The position numbers were made by a program, and so were the translations under genes. From Pocillopora verrucosa (Eukaryota; Cnidaria; Anthozoa; Scleractinia; Pocilloporidae): a stretch of 64,000 bases of DNA. Positions 24,881-36,346 of the stretch are shown here, piece after piece (the stretch's first letter is position 1; every line of letters starts with the position of its first letter). A model generated the notes under the pieces. That model ran no database searches, was not told the origin of the DNA, and saw nothing but the letters and a program-made list of their open reading frames with translations. The DNA lies in NCBI RefSeq assembly GCF_036669915.1, contig NC_089313.1, forward strand, positions 10,330,511 to 10,394,510, given 5' to 3'.

Positions 24881-27800
24881 TTAGATGTTTGTAACTCGTA
24901 CTTTGGGGGACAAAGGAGCAGTGCAGCTATCGTCGTCACTTGAATCCTTCGCACCTTCTAAGGACTCGGCAGAATTAGCAGCCACCTTTAGGTCTGAAAG
25001 GTTTTATAAATAACGATAATATTATTAATATAGCTTGTATTTAAGAAAGCAGATCGATGATATTTCTTGCATAACTTAAATCCTTTGCGTCCATCAGTTC
25101 CTCCTAGTTCTCCCCCCCCCCCCTTTGATACCTCCTAAGCAGCGACCATCCCTGATTCTCGGATAAGATTTGGATATGATCCCTATTTTGTATCCAGAAA
25201 AACTCCTCATATTCTTCAAGATACTTACATTGAGAAGCAACTTCATCATTCGTCTTTCCTGGGTCTGATCCGTCGAGCGGAGCGTTGGCCGAGCTGTTTC
25301 GGTTTCTCTTTCGTACCCAGTGTACCAGAGCACAAATGAGGAGTATGATGATGACTGCTTGACCTATCAGAAGTGTTATAAACATCCGGTTTCGAGAGTA
25401 AACTGCAGGAAAAAACAAATACTTTTAGAAAAAAAATTAAAAGCTGGTAACATTTCAGGGGAATAACGGCCTGCCAAATTAAAGTAAAATATTTCCAAAA
25501 GAAATCAGACAGGGAATGAATTCATAAGTACAGTCTTAAATTGGGGGCTGCCTTAACCAAAATGTTGTGCTAAACGCGTGACAAAATGTGCCTCCTAACC
25601 TGCTGAACAGGGGTATCACTTTTGTGTTTTTCAGGCGAACGGAGGCAAACGCGAGGCAAGCGTGAAGGGTGTTCACGTGCATTGGGAGATGCACAGAAGA
25701 AAAATGTGAAAAGGTGAAATTTAAAATGAAAAAATGTTCGATAATCAAAAAAAAAATGTATCACATTTCTTTCTGATAAAAGAAATGGTCTTTAAAGATG
25801 ATTTAATAACATAGCGTCCTGAATATGTCCGTGCTTGAGATTATAGACTACAAATTATAATTCCATGTTTTTTCCCCCAAATTGCCCCAAGCTTTTTCGT
25901 CAATGCGAATTCCATTGCAAACAAACTACAGCAGCTTTAAATACCATTTTATACCTCTGGGTGGAGAAGGACTTTTCCTAGGCTAGAGCCTCGTCTTGGA
26001 CTCCAGCGGTTCACCAAATGTCAGTGCATCGTGTTAGCATCAAATTAGAGATAAACTCATTTTAGAGATACGTGTTTACCTGCTTTATGTCTGCGGAACG
26101 CCTTCACATCCACGCACTGGCAATCAACGTCAATTCCCAATTCCATTTGTATGCAGTCATTTACTGCACTGCTCTCACATTTGCAACCGCAGATGTCTTT
26201 GCTCCAAGTCTTTACAAAACAAAAAGAATTATGATGCGCTTCAGATGAAGAACCAGTTATGAAAAAGAATGTGAAACGAATAAAACCCGTGAGAGGAATG
26301 TAATATCAAGCTGTCAAATACTGTTCTTCTACATGGTACATTTTGTACATATATTTTCATTCATTTAAGACTTTCTTCAGGAAAACATAGAAATTTTTTT
26401 GTCACAGTCGAGCAGAGAATCGTTGAGAAGTTTTATATTTACGCAGTGGAAAGACTCCCAATCGATTAAAAAGTCTTCTAAGATCTGAATCTTGCAAATA
26501 ATTGGTTTTGACTTGTAATTCAGGTGGCATCGGGAGACAACTTACTACAGAGAGTGCCTCATTCGAAGGTTGACTATTTTCTAAATTTGTATTTTCCTTC
26601 CATTAATTGTGAAATTCTTAAAATTCGGCGGTTATGAAGAATGCCTTACCATTCTGATGGGACAGTGCTCAGGTGCTCGGTCACATTCGCATGCGCATTT
26701 ATATTTGTTCCACCTGAAAGAAATTCAAAAAATAAACACCGAAAAAATTAATAACCCAAAAATATGGATGGTTAAGTGGCTGACGAGTAATTTAATTTTT
26801 TGGTCGTACATTTTTACCGTCCATCTCTCTGCAGTTAAATATATCCCTAACGATCTCCTAAGATAACATGTAAATATATTCCAGCAAGGACAAACCATTA
26901 TAGGGAAAGTAAAACGTTTTTTAAGCTTCCATTGCGATTCTTAAGGTCCGGTTCGTACCTAAATCCTTCTTTGCAAGTGAGTTCCCTAGGTGGTCCGTCA
27001 GGATACTTGCATTTGCATGCGCATAAATTATCGTCCCAGTCCTGTACTGCCAAATCGCAGTCAAGCGGACTGGCTACACATTCAGGAGCGCAGCTGGTGT
27101 GATTTTTCATGGTGACGGTCGTCCGGCGAAAGTTTACTGCACGCGAATACACTTGGACGTTTATTTCCTCGTAACTTTGTGCCACACAATGTTGCACTTT
27201 GGGAGACACTGTGCCCACTGAGCCAGCACAGCGATGAAGCTTCACATAGAAAGGGTAAAAGCCATGATCAGTTGAATCTACGGGAATAACGGTCTCGTGC
27301 GTTTGACAGAGAACATTTGTCAACCCTGAGAGAGAGGAAGAGAGGAAATAAAGCTGAAATTATCATTATCGTCGTTATTGAAGTTATTATGGCTAAGATG
27401 GGAAGTGAGGTCTGGGATCCAGGATATCCGCAATTAAGATGATGTCACGTAGAATTGAACAGTGGATAGAAATCTAACGAGGTAAATAAGAGTTCTGCGG
27501 GTCACAAAAACACAGACTATTTCCCTTCAACAACAAGTATTTAACAATGCATGTGCGTTTGATCTGTTAAACTTTAAAAGGAGATTAACACTCACTTTTC
27601 ATTGAAAAAGTGGGATACAGTCTGTTGATGGTTTTTACCTCGCGGCAGTTCATCTTCTCAAAAAACCTGCCCCGCGTAGTCGAGCTTAGCCACGATTGTT
27701 GGTAAAGTGGAAATACCGAGTAACGGCAGAGAGGGATTTTGGCGTAAAAGCCACGAGAAGAGCTGACTACTTCCCACAGAGAATATGTTTTACGGCCGGA

Positions 27801-27991
27801 GTATTAAGATTTAATTTATGACGACTGATGATCCCTTTGATTAAGTGTTGATCGTTAAGATCGGCTATTTTTTCAAACCTGCACAGCCACGAAACTGTTA
27901 AAATCTGACTTTGAAACTTACTTTCCCCTTTCTGGGCCGACAAAGTTACATCCAGTAGTTCAAATATAAAGATGGAAATGACCAGCAACAT
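24881..27991 (-). CDS. VEGF/PDGF-like gene D, membrane-anchored, reduced knot, PDZ-type C-terminus (305 aa)
   Basis: Exons in coding order: 27991-27922, 27325-26959, 26713-26650, 26209-26080, 25402-25229, 24993-24881. Phases are 1, 2, 0, 1, 1, the same pattern as gene C. The signal peptide starts MLLVISIFIFELLDVTLSA. The knot domain has C30, then P-F-Y-V-K-L-H-R-C-A-G-S-V (C56, V60) and N-H-T-S-C-A-P-E-C. As in gene C the C61/C104 pair of VEGF is lost, here as Val and Pro. Cys-rich exons start R-W-N-K-Y-K-C-A-C-E-C and T-W-S-K-D-I-C-G-C-K-C. The helix at about 217-237 (MFITLLIGQAVIIILLICAL) precedes an R-K-R stop-transfer. The acidic tail shares S-A-E-S with gene C and ends KVRVTNI, a class I PDZ-ligand pattern. 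Predicted type I surface protein. Confidence 0.85.
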
Positions 27992-29505
27992 TTTCGTTTA
28001 GCTTTCAGGAAATTCACTCGCAGTACGATCTCACGTTTGATCCTGAGGAATCTGAAAGGAAAACATAAAAAAAAAAAAAGAAACGTGAGCTCGTGTGCAG
28101 GGTATACTTCACTAGTCCAATGAATTAAACGGTTAGTGACGTGAATTCTGAGCTCTTTAAAACGAACATTGCCAAAATAACTAACTTTGAAGAATTCGGA
28201 CCCATAATGAATTATCAATTAGAGCTTGTCGTCTTTACGGTTTAATTAACCATTTTGAGCAATTAACACCGATAGTTGTACCTAGACTTTTACCTTACCC
28301 TCTAAATCATAAGCTAGAGGAGCTTTTTAAAAAGTTCAAACTGCCAAACTGCCTGCTTACATTTCGTATAGGCAGTCTAAAATATATCAGGGTTAGCAAA
28401 TTTGAGATACTTGTATTGAATTGTGAGGAGGGAAGTTGCTGGATCATGTCTCAGTTCTGTTTTTGACTGAATCAAACTGAAAGATTTTAATGGGTTGGAC
28501 TTCCTGTCAAGGCAAACTTTGTGCGACACTCCCAGGAAGTCCAAATGAGACTTGGTGAGCGAGTGAGTGTAGCGTTTCAGTGGACTGTTTCAAGGTTCAT
28601 TTTCAGTGCGAAACACACGTTCAGGGAGTAAGCCTCGATTCCTCTTCCTTCATCTGCATTTAATACCAAAATTGAAATGGAGCCAATGTCCAGTCAAGCA
28701 ATGCCAAACTGGTTCGATGGAATATCGAGAGAAGTAAAGTATCGATATCACCTCGTCAGTAGAATACAGGAAGGGAATACTAAAATTATTTACCAGACAA
28801 CCTCTGAGGAATATCGTTCGTTTTACTGTGGTGTTATCTTCATAAGGTCTCGTTGTACACTATGTTTGTTCCTTAATTTACTACCTCTTGAGAAATCAGC
28901 AGATCTGGGTGCGTCTACGATTACTGTTCTATCTTTAAGCTAAATACTTACATAAGCTTGATATGCAATACTTTATTTAGTCACCTTACGTATCACGAGT
29001 TGCCAACCTTTGCCTAATCGCATAATGTTGTGATTAAGAAATAGCGATCGAAATCCCCTCAAAAGTGTGTTGATTTTATGTCAGTCACCACTCCCTACTT
29101 GGAAGACGACCGGTGGATAATTATTTGCTTATCTGAATGCTAAAGTGATGGTGATCACACGATACGTGTATCGGATTAAAAACCAAACTAATCGGAGAGA
29201 CCAGTACATACACATTTGACACGGGAACTTGGATGCAAGTAAGACCAGATCTGATAAGGTAGATTAAAAAATTTTCCAACGAGGTCCGACAGATAAAAGA
29301 GGACAGCAAACAAACCAAATTAAGCGTTTTATGCATAACGTGTGAACGTCACTGAAGTGGTCAAAGTTTAGTTTATTTTCGGCCAGTTTTTTAAAATCAC
29401 CCAAACACCTTCTAAGTATCAAACAGACGATCAGAAAAGCTCATTCGTGGGATTGTGAATATTTATACATATGTTGCAGCACACGACGTGTAATGATGTG
29501 TCTAC

Positions 29506-29955
29506 TCAGAGGGAACGAAAGTTACCCGCAAATCTTTTCCGATTTATAAGTCTTACATGCAGAACTCTTCTCATTCCTTCAGCCAAACAGTAATTAACGA
29601 GTCGTGCAGATTCGTCCATAATTATTGATGTTTTCAAACGTTGAAAACGCACATTTTGCTGAGAGAGTGAGCTTCTAGAAAATGGTTCTCGAATATACAA
29701 ATCAACACATCAGAATGAAAATGATTTGTATTTACATACCGTAATATGTCGGTAGCTACGTTTTGAATGTCTTGGACTTGGGACTCCCTTCTTTAGCGGA
29801 TTATCTACTGCTCTGTCTTTCAAAATCACTTTGCGAAATGAATTATCTTGCAGCTTAAGGAGTCTTGTGATCAACAAAGGTTTCCTTCGCTCGCAGTAAC
29901 TTCGGTAAATTTGCATTAAACGAAAAGCCGTGCTAATTGAAAACACTCTTTCCAT
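29506..29955 (-). CDS. Doubtful two-exon small protein (122 aa), unrecognised
   Basis: An ORF from an ATG at 29955 reaches a GTATGT donor (exon end 29740). A CTCTCAG acceptor 81 bp further on (exon start 29658) continues in frame to a stop at 29506. The joined product is 122 residues and basic, starting MERVFSISTAFRLMQIYRSY. I recognise no domain, signal peptide or membrane helix. The 81-bp intron is short for this window. It could be a lineage-specific gene or chance. Transcript data would settle it. Confidence 0.2.
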
Positions 29956-31904
29956 GCCTCACTGATTACTCTTACAATGAGCAGCGAGGAGGCGAGAATG
30001 ATACTGCGCCTGTGCGATTTTGCTTGTAGTTAAAGGCACGCAAAAAGAGATCCGCAAATAAAAACTTACCTTTTGGCTCAAACTAGGGCGCCTTTCAGCA
30101 ACTCACGAATTTCTCGAGTTTAGAGTTAAATGGATGTTGAGCTCCACGAGGTCACTCTTAATAGCCTGTTTCGAGAAAATTACTTCCGGTGGTCGATGAC
30201 GTCAAAGTGACAAGATGCTTGACTTTCATAACTTTTCCATGCGATGTATCAGATATATCCGGGGTGTGCCCAGCAGTCTTCATAGTGACCTTTCTAATCA
30301 TAGGTGCCCATTATTAGAAAACAAGTTATACTTTTTTGGTCAACGCAAAATTCAGGATCCTATGAAAGAAAACGGTTCTCTATTTCGTGCGACGAGAAAG
30401 AAACTTAACTATGGGCTATTTAGCTTTCCATTGCAGTATGAACCTCCTTATTTACTCTTTGTCGTTCCACCTCTTATGGTTTGTTTAATTTAAATCCTCT
30501 ACAGATTCTGACAGTTGTTTAAGCTCGTTCGCGCTTGAACGGATATAGTTTCGCGTGACGCTCTAGGAAGGTTTTTCGCAGCTTTGACATGAAGTTTTCG
30601 CAACACCGTAATTTCACGTTTTCGATTACGACACGATTCTCTCCCTTGGCAATTTAAATGTCTGGCTTTTTTCAAGGGGAGTGAGCGCTGAAAGCTGAAG
30701 ATCGTTTGCTGAACCGCCATTTAGGGTTAAATCTCGCTCTCTCTCACTCTCTCCTAAATCTTCCTCTCCGTGAAAACTAAATTTTTGTTACAAACGTGCG
30801 CGTTTGCTTGGCTTGTGTTCGTCTACATAGGTTACGAGGCACCACAAGCTTTAAGACCTGCACCAAATGATTAACAATAACTAGAAGTTTTAATACTTTC
30901 AGCGAACTCATCTAGTTCCTGTTTTACTCAGAATACTTTTGTCTTCCTTTACAACGTTGTAATAATCCCTTAACCTCAGGTTGAGTAAGTATTTAATCCA
31001 GTTATCGCTCTTAATCCGCCTTATATGGGATTTCTGTATTTGGTCCTCGCTCTTCAGTTGGTGTCACGTTAAATTCAACCTCTCCCTTCAAATCCCATGA
31101 TAAAAACTATAATCTTTTCTTTCCACTTTTTATTCCTTTCAGATTCAACAGGGTGAACGTGAGAAGAAGGGTTTCTGGAATAAAGGCTTGAAGTCTAGTA
31201 TGGTGAAACTTCATTGGGTTTAAAAAAGCAGGAGAAATCGAGAATTTGAAGTTGCTCTTTGGAACAAAACGCTTCTTTGTTTACACAGGGCTAGTTAGGA
31301 GTTGTCTTTGGCATCGTTTTTGCCACCAGTGATCGTTACGATACAGAATAAGAACATTTTACCTGTCTCATAAGTGGATGTCTCGTCTTATAATCGAAAG
31401 ACTTGATCAGTTTTTAAAATAAAGTTCGGTTACAGCGTGCGCTGTCAGTGGTTGAAGGAGCGTGCTCTGTCAGAGTATACTATACTATACTGTTTTGAAA
31501 ACATAGAAGTAAAGCTGTCACGCCATCTGCCAAATTGTACGATGTCCGACCTGATTTCCCGGATGTCTCTCTAGCTTTTTCTCGTTAGTTGAAAGTGAAA
31601 TTTCGGAACAAGCGAGCCGGGAAGTAGCAACAACAGAACCAAAGAAAGGTTTGTAAACATGCCAATCGCCGTAATTTACGTTATTATAACGTGAGCAGAG
31701 ACGAAAATTCTCAAAGAGAAAACGAAAAGGACAGTGACAATCCGAGTTTTGAAGGTTTTCACGCTCAGTTAGATTGCAAGCCTACGTAAAGTAATAAAAA
31801 TCCAACACAGCTAACACTTGCATAGAATGAGTTTTAGAGCGACTGCGATCACGCTGAGATCCATCGCGGCTAGCCATTATAGCGATCTCTGGTCATCGCA
31901 ATGA

Positions 31905-34015
31905 AGCAAGCCTCTCGCCCCATGTAAGGTAATCCAGGACAGTATTAGATTCTGGATTCCAAGCTGTGGATTCCGGATTCCATATGCTGGATTCCGGATT
32001 CTACCTGTGAAGATTCCGGATTCCAAAACGTAAAAGATTCCAGATTTTAATTTCTGGTTTGCTCCTAATTTTTGCATTTCGTCTTCTAGGAATGACTTTA
32101 ATGGCGGATTTCGTTATTGAAGGACATGTTGTGTGAATGCATGTTTGTATAGTCATTTTTCCATAACAACATTTGGTAATTACAAGAAATATATTACAGC
32201 AAATCAAGGCATAAATTTTTCTTCTAAGAATACCTATTGAGACTGTCTGTCTCTTAGATCCAATGTCCATTCATTCTATATCTTTTTAGCAACTCTGAAG
32301 AGGTGTACCATATTTCTTTCATTCAGGTTGCTCCAGGTTCTTCAAGTGATTTAGCGGAATCAAAAGAACTAATAGTTCAAATCATTGCTTATCATTTTTA
32401 ATTTTAAATAACTGTTGGACTAACAAGTTGTTTTAGCACAGCATAATATTTTCTGACTGGGAAAAGGTGGCCAATTTTTGTAATCCAAAATTTCATGACT
32501 TTATGAAGAACTATCAACAAAACAGCTCGAAAATATTTCCCTATCATCTCAAATTACTTTTTTAACTTTCCTTTTAAACAAAAACCATAGTAGTAACGAA
32601 AAATTTAAACTGAAATATAATTTTAATAACACCCCGTGCATGTATGTCGCAAATAAATCGCAGACTATGACTAAGAAAAGCTTGTTTTCCTATATGTAAT
32701 TGGCGATGATGTTCGACGTTATGAGATTGCGCATAAAACGGTCTTCAACCAACTCAACTGTACTTAAACTTTTGCAAAATCGCAAAAGATCTGCATTTAC
32801 ACGGTAATTTTCCAAGAATGAGAGTTTCTCTTTTCTACAATTCCTTTTTCTTTATAAGGTTAGCCAAGTCAAATCACATTACGTCGGCCATGAATTCTCC
32901 AGAGCAATGATTCTTTCCTGTTTGACCCTAAAATCTGGTTGTATCTTACTTTATTTGCACTGAGATATGATGCCTTATGAAATCTTAAATTTTGTTATTC
33001 CGAAAGCCAAATATTAAAGAAAGCGGTTTATGTTTAAATGTCGAAATTTTGACCTAGAAATAGACCTCTCCCGTCTTTATTAGTATTCAGATATATCTTC
33101 AAAGTTTATCGTAATTGGAAACGTGTGGTCTGTCGCCATGTTGGAATCCAAGCATATCCTGTGGGATTTGAATGCTGTTATTATGTAAACAATCTCTTTA
33201 GTCCCTCTAAATTTACACACCCATCGACCACGTGAGTGACCTGCACTCTACAGTGGTTGCATTGGTCATGATAAAACGCAGACTGCAGACCATGCAGACT
33301 GTGCAGACCGTGCAGACTGTGCAACTTTTTTGTTTGCTTTTTTAAAAATGTGATTTACATATGATTAAGGTGTTTACATCATTTTCTTACTCTTTCGGTA
33401 ACGTTGGGACAGTTTCCAATTTTTGGACACCACATGAGGAAATTTTACGAGGTTCTTTCGAGCTCGCGTTATCTAGCAAGACAAAATCACGGGGTCAAGT
33501 TTCTCGAGCTGATGCAGATTAGCCCCACGCGGCAAGATGTAATTTGTGTGGACCGTGATGTTGACTTAGAGGTAAGGATTACCTGGATCTTCACAAGACA
33601 GCCCAAAGAACTTTACAGTAAAGAAAGTGCTGCAAGCTAAAATCGAACTTTACTAGGAAGGTTTTTGAATCTGTGTAGAAGACTGATCGATAATTACCGA
33701 GTAGGGAACTTTGGCTATGTCAGTATCGAAGTCGATTGGGTGATAGGTCATTACTGAATTTGTCAGTTTCTCGCGAGCTGTAACAATCGAAATTCTCCAG
33801 CGAACAAAGCGCGGTCTACATGGTCTGTAGTCTGCATCTTAGCATGACCGTGGATGCATGGATGCGCATGAAAGCCGTCTATACGATTTTAATGGATTCT
33901 GGATTCATTCTTTAGCGGGATTCTGGATTCCAATGCCCAGTATTCCTGATTCCACGACCAAAAATTTCCTGGATTCCGGAATCCGGATTACCTTACATTG
34001 GGCGAAAGCCTCAGA
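31905..34015. mobile_element. GGATTCC-type element, two inverted halves, with a nested TIR element
   Basis: The left part (31905-32050) begins CGCCCCATGTAAGGTAATCC and then has GGATTC/GGATTCCGGATTCC units. The right part (33880-34010) is the mirror image, ending CCGGAATCCGGATTACCTTA-CATTGGGCG. Between them sits about 1.8 kb that includes the separate 33264-33846 element. Either one element was split by insertion, or two copies lie head to head. No transposase ORF is visible. Confidence 0.6.
33264..33846. mobile_element. TIR element with GCAGACTGCAGACC ends
   Basis: The left end GGTCATGATAAAACGCAGAC-TGCAGACCATG is mirrored at the right end, CATGGTCTGTAGTCTGC-ATCTTAGCATGACC. The inverted ends are about 33 bp and the whole is about 583 bp. 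Flanks GTGGTTGCATT and GTGGATGCATG match at 9 of 11 positions and could be a decayed target-site duplication. A 78-codon ORF inside (33404-33640) resembles nothing I know. Confidence 0.55.
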
Positions 34016-34570
34016 CATTACAACGGCCACCCTTCGAATGAACAACTAAGGACTTGCTCTAATATCCTTTCCGATGCGTTGTGTGGAAGGCCATTCAGTC
34101 ACAGCTACCGAATTTTTCGGCGTTGTCATCCCAAGCAATCTTCATGTTCCTGTGAATTTGGCTGTCTTTAATTCACCAAACTCACGCCTTGGGCAGTTTG
34201 TTTTCTAATCGTCTTATGAAGAAACTCGCGTGTTTTTATGAGCTTCAATTCGGCCGGATTTTACTAAACGTTTCACTTCCAGATTCTACATTAGAGACTA
34301 AAAAACTTCCAGCAAGTGTTAAATTCGACCTGCCAAACAGATTGTGAACTTTAATGGTTTGACATTTTTGACAGCGTTACTTTTGTTCAACCAATCAAAT
34401 TATTTGAACCATTTAAAAAGGATTCTGACTGACTTATTGTAGCGGTTCTTTATGAGAGTATAGAGCATGCTGACGACTCTGTTGTTCGTTTTGGAAATTA
34501 AGTTTGTTTTGAAAATTGAAAGTAACGCGTGGGAGGGGGGGGTTAATTAATGGATTCTTTACTTTAAAAC

Positions 34571-34739
34571 AAATAGAGAAGCCTTGAATGTGCTCTGTTT
34601 TGTTGTAAAGTACGCGGGAAGCGTTCCTCCCTAAACTTCTTTTGACTACGTCTCGTGTTTCTCCCTACACTTCTTTCGTGCTCAAGCCGCTTCCTATGTG
34701 CTTTACAACAGAATAGAGCACAGTCAAGGTTCTCCATTT
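34571..34739. repeat. Palindromic MITE-like element
   Basis: Inverted repeat of about 55-bp arms. The left arm is AAATAGAGAAGCCTTGAATG then TGCTCTGTTTTGTTGTAAAG; the right arm is its imperfect reverse complement ending CAAGGTTCTCCATTT. No coding capacity. Confidence 0.65.
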
Positions 34740-36346
34740 GTTAAATAGAGCAGAGATAGTAGGACTGAGAAGTAGATTAAGCGGAGTCTCGGGTATCGTG
34801 AACTTCTCGACCTTAATCTCACGCTTGGGGTGTATCTGACGTGGCTGTGTAATGATATAATTTCCCTGGGCAACACCACGAAATGCGACATATCACAACC
34901 CTTATTATCTTCTTCCACCCTAGGGAGGAAGGAATCTGGGTATCAATCTATCTGTTCAGTTGCTCTCTCATTTTTGGTTTTAATTTCAAATCGCGTACAT
35001 TTTTTAAACTAAACATTGATTCGTTTTCTCGCACCGTTTAAATGATACGAGGTGACGGCACTCACCAGCGGGTGTGGAGGTTATGGTTATCATTTTCGGC
35101 TGCCAAAGTGCGATATAAACCTGTTAACAGGCTCTACACAGGCAGTTATCGAGAGGTTAATGTACGACATTCCCTGTCTAAACATTACACGAAAAATGGT
35201 CAAGACTAGTTAGAATATGGAAGATTTTACTTCCTATTCTTCGTTCGAAAGCACTTGTGGTCCGGCTTAGTTTACTGACTGGAATATATATGGGACTCTG
35301 GAGGAGCAATTGGCCAGTACATTACATGTGTCGTTTTATTTTCATTTTAAAAATCTACGCTCGCGTAGTTCTGCAATAAATTTTACAAGAAAAATAGTTT
35401 ATAATTTTTTTCATTACCTTTTCTGTTACGTAATAATTTGTCTCAATGACTTTCTTCAGCATAACGCGACCAGCTAAACCGTTTCGTTTGAGAGAATTTC
35501 ATTGTCAGTCCTCAAAGCGTGGTAATGCTGTTGACATTTCTCAATCTGTCTTTTCCTACTCCAGTGCGCGAGAAGAACTTCCCTCTTTCTTGCACTGTTT
35601 CTTACTGCAGCAATAGCAGCAGCTCTAGCACTCAAATGGTAAACTTTATGCCAAAAATGTGATATTTATACAGGCAAGAGACTAAGTTCTCTTGACACAG
35701 ATTATTAAGTAGATTCTAAGTCCCGGAACCTTTTTCTGGACACGTGTAAGACTTTAAGGTCATTTCTAACAGTTGAACAAACAATCGATTTGAATAAGCT
35801 GCTTAGAAGCTTGCACGTGCGCCAAGCGTCAATCTACCCCTTTAAAGATTCATGCGTGCTTCTCTAAAAATATCCCTGGCTTTCTTTCAACTATACATTA
35901 CCATTGGTTAGCTTTTTTACAGCAAAGCAGTAGTTACTGTCATAAGGAAGAGACACTTTATCAGATGGATATAGCTGGAAAGGTCTTTCTGGCGGACTGA
36001 TTTATGTCACTTAAAGCTGAAGGAGCATAGCAGTCATGATAGCTACTGCAACGAGCCATGAAACGATGTTATTAGTCCGGTCACTTTAAGCGTCACACAC
36101 TATTTCTTTAAAATAGAACAAAACCTCGAGATAAACAATTCGAGAGAAGAAAAACATTGACCATGTCAAATTAGGCAAGGAATTACAATTTCTTAAGCTT
36201 ATTTAGAGCCGTTTCTTGTCACTCACGCTAGTGATGATGCTGCCGAGCAGCGAGTTGTTTATGATCCCTTTTTTTCCAGGTAAATGATTTAATGTGATTG
36301 ATGGTATTAGAGGGGCATGTCGAGACTAATACGTACTTCTCTTCTG

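Larger units (their letters stand above)
27992..36346. other. Large intergenic region between genes D and E
   Basis: About 8.4 kb, the longest gap in the array. It contains a doubtful two-exon ORF (29506-29955), transposon-like inverted elements at 31905-34015 and 34571-34739, and otherwise AT-rich sequence. No remnant of a sixth VEGF-like gene was recognised by eye; a translated search would be the real test. Confidence 0.45.

Noticed and set aside
33404..33640. A 78-codon ORF as a transposase of the 33264-33846 element
   Set aside because: Too short and without any transposase signature; more likely chance.
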